Origin: Oceanospirillum sp048268485 | Lineage (GTDB): Bacteria > Pseudomonadota > Gammaproteobacteria > Pseudomonadales > Halomonadaceae | DNA length: 64,000 bases | Direction of reading: 5' to 3' | Assembly: GCA_048268485.1 (NCBI GenBank) | Contig: JBLWVL010000007.1 | Coordinates: forward strand, 62,001-126,000 | In this document: positions 59,641 to 64,000 of the stretch, one piece after another | Numbering within the stretch: the stretch's first letter is position 1 | Layout: every line of letters starts with the position of its first letter | The notes under the pieces: model-generated | Told to the model about the DNA's origin: nothing | The model's input: the letters and a program-made list of their open reading frames with translations, nothing else | Database searches by the model: none | Position numbers and translations under genes: made by a program

Positions 59641-60585
59641 TTACCCCTCGGTGCCGGTGTCGTTCCCGGTGGCATTTGCGACACCAAAGGGGACATGTAC
59701 CATGGCAAGATTCCGGGCATTTAAATGACTGACCTGGTCATCGAAAAACAGGTGCGGCTGGAAAATATCCAGGATACGGCTTTTATCCATTCCCCCCAGA
59801 AAAAAGGTTTCGTTCGGGGAAACGCCCCAGCTTTCCAGCGTGGTGATCACCCTCTCATGACTGGGTGCACTGCGGGCGGTGATGATGGCTGTTCTCAGTA
59901 CCCGCTCATAGGCTGAGTTTTTGGCCAGCTCAGTATCTTCCAGGCCCTGCAGTGCGGATAACTTACGGAACAGATCCGCTAAAAGCCCCGGATTATGAAC
60001 CCGGTTCTGGTGCTGTTGCTCATATTCCTGAAACTTTTCCAGCCCACGGGCTTTAAAAACCGCTTCCGATTCATCATCCGCCAAGACGCCGTCAAAATCG
60101 AACGCGATTCGCAGCTCGGCATCTGAGCTATCATCCTCCACCTTGGACGGTAGCACCAAGCCCGCCGGATAGCCCGCGATCACGGCGGCCCGAACATCAG
60201 CTTCATTACCGGAGAGAAAAAGGGAGGCATTAAACGCCGGAATATAGGAGAAGGGTGACGCCCCGCTGACAAAAGCGGCCCGGGAGATACCTAAGCTGTA
60301 GTGTTCTATTGAACGGAATACCCGCTTGCCCGTGGCGGGAGAGTTACGGGACAGCAGAACCACTTCCACCGGTTGTTCACCGGGAAAGCGCTGATTAAAA
60401 CTCAGAAAGCGGCGAATAAAAGGAAAGGCAACACCTCGTTTCAGAATTTTGTTCAGGTTCTGCTCCTGAAATGCTTTATAGGCGATGGCACCCCGGTCGC
60501 GAAACACCTGATCAGACTCAGTAAGATCAAACAGTGCGCTGGAGGAAACCGCAATCACCAGCTTATCTTCAATGGGAAATGGCAT
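59641..60585 (-). CDS. Cytosolic 5'-nucleotidase
   Basis: 314-aa enzyme of the bacterial 5'-nucleotidase family (PF06189) that dephosphorylates nucleoside monophosphates. The HAD-type catalytic motif is 'RIAFDFDGVLADDESE', the two Asp being nucleophile and acid. 'AIITARSAPSHERVITTLES' is the second HAD motif and 'PHLFFDDQVSHL' the metal-binding acidic motif. 'VVLLSRNSPATGKRVFRSIE' in the N-terminal half is family-specific. An ideal AAGGAGG site precedes ATG 60585. It starts 24 bp after the cobyrinate synthase gene, so the two may share a transcript, perhaps linked to nucleotide-loop or nicotinate chemistry (speculative). Confidence 0.9.
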   Translation of the reverse strand: MPFPIEDKLVIAVSSSALFDLTESDQVFRDRGAIAYKAFQEQNLNKILKRGVAFPFIRRFLSFNQRFPGEQPVEVVLLSRNSPATGKRVFRSIEHYSLGISRAAFVSGASPFSYIPAFNASLFLSGNEADVRAAVIAGYPAGLVLPSKVEDDSSDAELRIAFDFDGVLADDESEAVFKARGLEKFQEYEQQHQNRVHNPGLLADLFRKLSALQGLEDTELAKNSAYERVLRTAIITARSAPSHERVITTLESWGVSPNETFFLGGMDKSRILDIFQPHLFFDDQVSHLNARNLAMVHVPFGVANATGNDTGTEG

Positions 60586-60609
60586 CTGAACCTCCTTTCA
60601 GCGATCCGG

Positions 60610-61944
60610 TTAGGCGTGTTGCGAAAACAGGGTGGCAACCGCGTCTGGGTTTGACCCGAAAAAAAGGTGCAGATAGGTGGCCGTCAATCCCTTGTCCCGA
60701 TAGATAGGCTCCCCCGGTGCCGGATGACGCTGGCGGCGACCATGGGCGATCGGCTCCGGGGTATTTTCACTGAGGGATTTGTGATGGGCGTGGCCACGAA
60801 TATCCCCTTCCGGCAGAGGCGCTGTTTGCATCCCCTGACAACCCCGTTTACCTCGCATAGAGCCCTCGCCGGCAACAAGACCCAACATCGGGTAGGTCTT
60901 TTCATCCAGACAGGTCAGGGTATCCAGGCAGTAGAGAAAGCCGCCACACTCCGCCAGAATCGGTTTGCCGGACTGGTGAAAATGCCTGATTTGAGTGATC
61001 AGATCGGCGTTTCCGGACAAGGTTTCAGCATGCAGCTCCGGATAACCACCCGGCAGCCACAAAGCATCCGCTTCCGGCAGTTCTAAGTCTTTCAATGGTG
61101 AGAAGAAGCTGTAATCTGCCCCCAACTGCTGTAGCAGTCGCAGGTTAGAATCGTAGATAAAGCTGAAAGCGGCATCTTTGGCAATAGCGATCGTTTTGCC
61201 TTTAAGCGGCTTTTCAGAAAGTGCCGCCGATGTGCTCAGGCTTTCAGTCGGATAGAAATCCACCGCTTCAGGCAACTCCAGAATGGGCTGTCCCTTAAGC
61301 AGGGCCGCGCCTGCGTTGATCCGGCTTTCCAACTCTGCGGTAATCTCTTCCGCCTGCACCAGACCCAGATGACGTTCAGGCAGTGCAATCTGTTCATCCT
61401 GCGCCAAGGTCGCCAGAATCGGGAAGTTTTCCGGCAACGCCTCTTCAATCAGCTCACGATGACGCTCACTGGCGCAACCATTGGCAATCAGTCCGGCAAA
61501 CTGCAACGCAGGACGATAGTTTGCCAGTCCCACCGCCATCGCCCCTGCGGTTTGTGCCATACCCTTAACATCCATCACCAGTGCCATAGGAATAGCAAAG
61601 CGTTCCGCCAGGTCTGCACTGGAAGGTGTACCATCGAATAAGCCCATCACCCCCTCAATCAGAATCAGGTCGGCTTCCTGTGCCGCCTTAAACAGCATTT
61701 GCTGGCAGTACTCCTCCCCCGCCATCCACATATCCAGCTGTTCAACCGGTTCACCGGAGGCCTGTCTCAGAATCTGAGGGTCCAGATAATCCGGGCCTGT
61801 CTTAAAAACCCGAACAATCCTGCCCTGTAGCCGGTATGCCCGGGCGATGGCTGCCGTGATGGTGGTTTTGCCACAGCCGGAATGGGGCGCAGCGATAAAA
61901 AGTGCCGGGCATTGAATGGCGTTATTTGAGCGGGTCGATGACAT
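60610..61944 (-). CDS. cobB: Cobyrinate a,c-diamide synthase CbiA/CobB
   Basis: 444-aa ATP- and glutamine-dependent amidase acting on the a and c carboxylates of (hydrogeno)cobyrinate in B12 synthesis. The N-terminal dethiobiotin-synthetase-like ATPase domain has P-loop 'APHSGCGKTTITAAIARAYR' and 'GVMGLFDGTPSSADLAERF'. The C-terminal class I glutaminase domain has the nucleophile Cys in 'ILAECGGFLYCLDTL' and the late His in 'ATYLHLFFGSNPDAV'. No other cob or cbi gene is present in the window, and no B12 riboswitch was recognised upstream. It is divergent from a MocR-type regulator. Confidence 0.93.
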   Translation of the reverse strand: MSSTRSNNAIQCPALFIAAPHSGCGKTTITAAIARAYRLQGRIVRVFKTGPDYLDPQILRQASGEPVEQLDMWMAGEEYCQQMLFKAAQEADLILIEGVMGLFDGTPSSADLAERFAIPMALVMDVKGMAQTAGAMAVGLANYRPALQFAGLIANGCASERHRELIEEALPENFPILATLAQDEQIALPERHLGLVQAEEITAELESRINAGAALLKGQPILELPEAVDFYPTESLSTSAALSEKPLKGKTIAIAKDAAFSFIYDSNLRLLQQLGADYSFFSPLKDLELPEADALWLPGGYPELHAETLSGNADLITQIRHFHQSGKPILAECGGFLYCLDTLTCLDEKTYPMLGLVAGEGSMRGKRGCQGMQTAPLPEGDIRGHAHHKSLSENTPEPIAHGRRQRHPAPGEPIYRDKGLTATYLHLFFGSNPDAVATLFSQHA

Positions 61945-62087
61945 AAAACAGATAATCCCGGTAAAAAATCCAAAAAAAAGAGGCTGTTAGCCTTGGTCAT
62001 CTAGTTTGCGGTGATGTGAGATAAGGATCAAGTACTGCCGATAATCACAGTGATTAAAAATGATTTATTTATAGGTACAATGTCAGG

Positions 62088-62100
62088 TGTTCTTGGAACA
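62088..62100. promoter_or_regulatory. Palindrome TGTTC-TTG-GAACA
   Basis: Perfect 5-3-5 inverted repeat 36 bases before the second MocR gene. It may be an autoregulatory site affecting the divergent cobB as well. Confidence 0.4.
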
Positions 62101-62136
62101 GGCACTAACCCGCTCTCTTTTATCTGAGGTGTTGCT

Positions 62137-63573
62137 ATGCCCCGCTATCGGTATGAGTATCTTGAACAGGAGCTGAAACAACAGATCCGCTCAGGCTATC
62201 TGCAAACCGGCGACCGACTGCCTTCTATCCGGTCGTTATGCCGTGACTATCAGGTCTCTAAAGCCACGGTACTGCATGCACTTCATCGCCTGGAGTCTGA
62301 GCAGCTGGTTCAGGCCAGGCCAAAATCGGGCTATTTTGTCCGAACACCAGAGTATGGAAGCCCATTACCCACACGGGTGCAAACCCCTAAAACGCCAGCA
62401 CCGGTCTCTGTGTCAGCGATTTTCCGGGATATTATGTCTCAGGGTGCCGCATTTGATATTTTGCCCGCCGCCAGCCAACAGAGCTCCCTGCCACAATTAA
62501 CACTACTGAACCGCCTGATCGGTCGCCAGATGCGGCTTCACCCTGAGCAAAAAGCCGGTTATTACGATGAGTCTGCGGGCAGATACAGTCTTAGAGCAGC
62601 ACTTTCTACCCATTTAAGGCAAAGAAAGCTCCGGGTTGCCCCGGAAAATATCTGCATCACCAGCGGCTGCCAGCATAGCCTTTTTATCGCCCTGATGATC
62701 ACCTGCCAGCCCGGTGATACAGTTGCTGTGGAGTCACCAGCCTTTTACGGTGTGCTGCAGATTATGGAACAGCTCGGGCTCAATATTATTGAAATCTCCG
62801 GTGACCCGGTCAGTGGTATCGATATTCAGGAGCTGCAGGAACAACTGACGTGCTGGCCGATAAAAGCCTGTGTTGTTACTCCAAATTTTGGCACTCCAGC
62901 GGGCTCCTGTATCCCACCAGAGCATTATGCATCGCTGGTTGATCTGGCATGCCGGAATGACTTCTGGCTGATTGAAGATGATATTTATGGTGATCTGGCA
63001 TTTTCTTCTGCCGCCACTGCACCGCTCAAAAGTCAGGATAACCCGCAGAATGAGAAAGTTATTCTCTGTGGCTCGGTTTCCAAAAGTCTGTCCAGAGACC
63101 TGCGTGTCGGCTGGATTATTGCGGGCAAACTACACAATAAAGCACTGCAGATGAAACTGATCACGCAACTGGCCAGCCCCCAGGCGATTCAGGAAGGTTT
63201 AGCGCAATTTATTGCTGAAGGACACTACCGACGCCATCTCAGTCAGTTGCGGCAGAAACTGCAGCAGCAAAGAGACCAGCTATTGGCTTATCTGAATCAA
63301 AACTGGGGTAAAGAGATCCGCTACAGCCAGCCCGATGGCGGACTTTGCATTTGGGTTCAGCTACCGGATACCTGCGACAGCCAGGCGGCGTACCGCTCCC
63401 TCAGAGCAGAGGGTATTTTATTAACCCCCGGAACACTATTTTCAGCCCATGGCTTGTACCGTCATTATCTGAGATTAAGCTTTTCCCAGCCTTTATCCGC
63501 CAAAAGAAAAGCGGCGTTAGACCGCTTGTTTATCTGTGTATTGGAACTTTCTGATGAAACCAGTTGTCAATAG
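62137..63573 (+). CDS. MocR-type GntR/aminotransferase regulator (second copy)
   Basis: 478-aa regulator. The N-terminal GntR winged helix is 'GDRLPSIRSLCRDYQVSKAT', and the aminotransferase-like domain has 'ICITSGCQHSLFIALMI', 'FWLIEDDIYGDLAF' (cofactor Asp/Tyr) and the PLP lysine in 'LCGSVSKSLSRDLRVGWII'. It differs from the copy at 54 kb and is closer to the YdcR/PtsJ-type branch. Effector and targets are unknown; the divergent cobB-nucleotidase pair is one candidate and the downstream genes another. ATG 62137 is preceded by GAGGTG. Confidence 0.9.
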   Translation: MPRYRYEYLEQELKQQIRSGYLQTGDRLPSIRSLCRDYQVSKATVLHALHRLESEQLVQARPKSGYFVRTPEYGSPLPTRVQTPKTPAPVSVSAIFRDIMSQGAAFDILPAASQQSSLPQLTLLNRLIGRQMRLHPEQKAGYYDESAGRYSLRAALSTHLRQRKLRVAPENICITSGCQHSLFIALMITCQPGDTVAVESPAFYGVLQIMEQLGLNIIEISGDPVSGIDIQELQEQLTCWPIKACVVTPNFGTPAGSCIPPEHYASLVDLACRNDFWLIEDDIYGDLAFSSAATAPLKSQDNPQNEKVILCGSVSKSLSRDLRVGWIIAGKLHNKALQMKLITQLASPQAIQEGLAQFIAEGHYRRHLSQLRQKLQQQRDQLLAYLNQNWGKEIRYSQPDGGLCIWVQLPDTCDSQAAYRSLRAEGILLTPGTLFSAHGLYRHYLRLSFSQPLSAKRKAALDRLFICVLELSDETSCQ

Positions 63574-63600
63574 TGATCGGAAAAATGAAAAAAACCGTAA

Positions 63601-63620
63601 GCTTCATCAGTCCATGAAGC
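63601..63620. terminator. Hairpin after the second MocR gene
   Basis: GCTTCAT-CAGTCC-ATGAAGC, 28 bases past the stop. A-runs rather than T-runs flank it on the plus strand, so it is a weak terminator candidate. Confidence 0.45.
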
Positions 63621-63752
63621 AAAAAAACAAACCAAATAACTTTTAAATAAAAAAAGCGTAGCCATCACAGAAACGTAAACACGTAACTAAAACTAACGAA
63701 ACACGTCTTATGGAGGCTATCAGGCTGCAGAAAATAAAGAAGGAGTCTGATG

Positions 63753-64000
63753 ATGAAACTTAAAGAACTGAAAAAATTGATTCGTAACGGTGCTGAGCCG
63801 GATGCAGAGATTGTCACCCATGCAACCCATAGCCAATATGGTATCCGTATCCTCACCGGCGAAGAAAGCCACCGCCTGATGAACTGGCGAAACCGCCCTC
63901 TGATCTTCCGTAGCCTTGATCAGGCAAGAGAGGCACTGGCCCAGGCAGGAATTAAACATGCGACCCTGATTCAGCATGTGGCCCATGATGAGATCATTGG
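63753..64000 (+). CDS. DUF6482 family protein (3' end cut by window edge)
   Basis: A frame opens at ATG 63753 (or ATG 63750) with AGGAG seven bases upstream and runs off the window after 82 codons. 'MKLKELKKLIRNGAEPDAEI' and 'LIFRSLDQAREALAQAGIKH' followed by 'HVAHDEIIG' match the DUF6482 pattern of about 90-100 aa proteins common in Halomonadaceae and Oceanospirillales. Function unknown. Probably only a short C-terminal piece is missing. Confidence 0.75.
   Translation, partial: MKLKELKKLIRNGAEPDAEIVTHATHSQYGIRILTGEESHRLMNWRNRPLIFRSLDQAREALAQAGIKHATLIQHVAHDEII

Noticed and set aside
59517..59720. Minus-strand frame overlapping the end of the 5'-nucleotidase gene
   Set aside because: It is in another frame, has no ribosome site, and the nucleotidase already ends at a normal C-terminus.
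61945..62136. Cobalamin riboswitch upstream of cobB
   Set aside because: No B12-box-like sequence is present, and the region is too short for a full riboswitch plus two divergent promoters.

Overview
The window reads as the chromosome of a marine, flagellated, Gram-negative gammaproteobacterium, most likely of the Oceanospirillaceae/Oceanospirillales type. The evidence is the gene set: rimO, metH, nfuA, a PomAB motor, the cysI-DUF934 pair, DcaP-like and FadL outer-membrane proteins, a BCCT transporter, miaE and DUF6482. The assignment rests on gene content and protein style only. Genes are densely packed on both strands. I saw no tRNA, rRNA, CRISPR array, insertion sequence or prophage.

Layout. 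0-4.7 kb: the 3'-truncated end of a ParB-like gene, rimO, a 57-residue membrane peptide, rarD and a DUF599 protein. 5-8.4 kb: a PAS protein directly upstream of a membrane MCP that has no PAS of its own (a bipartite, CetB/CetA-like energy-taxis receptor), then a convergent HDOD-GGDEF gene. 8.5-12.3 kb: a class II deacetylase divergent from a PatZ-like lysine acetyltransferase. 12.4-15.7 kb: pdxH, marC, and pomAB behind a near-consensus sigma-28 promoter. 15.8-24.4 kb: DUF934 and a cysI-type sulfite reductase with an in-frame amber codon, a MATE exporter, metH and nfuA. 24.5-28.8 kb: an orphan TAXI binding protein and two outer-membrane proteins with structured upstream regions. 28.9-31.4 kb: a KfrA-like coiled-coil protein divergent from a tyrosine recombinase, with repeats between them. 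31.5-36.7 kb: sufE, then miaE-DUF1289-yidD-hisI and znuBCA behind a Zur-like box. 37-38.6 kb: a REC-REC-PAS-GGDEF regulator.

38.8-46.3 kb holds a complete V/A-type ATPase operon in the order B-D-I-K-E-DUF2764-A. This is a circular permutation of the E-DUF2764-A-B-D-I-K order known from Chlamydia, and its K subunit keeps the residues that bind Na+ in Enterococcus NtpK. 46.4-51.2 kb is an fhuF-C-D-B ferric-siderophore uptake cluster with a Fur-like box. 51.3-55.6 kb has two regulator/target pairs: AraC with a DMT exporter, and MocR with a PNPOx-like flavoprotein, the latter with CTGGAC direct repeats. 55.6-64 kb has a second KfrA-like protein, an LPD1/CLCA_X putative zinc protein, a BCCT carrier, a cytosolic 5'-nucleotidase, cobyrinate a,c-diamide synthase, a second MocR regulator and the start of a DUF6482 gene.

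Themes are Na+/H+ bioenergetics and motility (V-ATPase, PomAB, energy taxis), metal and B12 economy (Znu, Fhu, MetH, CbiA) and protein acetylation. Plasmid-maintenance-like DNA-binding proteins (ParB, two KfrA, one recombinase) recur in an otherwise housekeeping setting. The best candidates for follow-up are the permuted V-ATPase, the KfrA/recombinase locus, the split taxis receptor and the amber-interrupted sulfite reductase.
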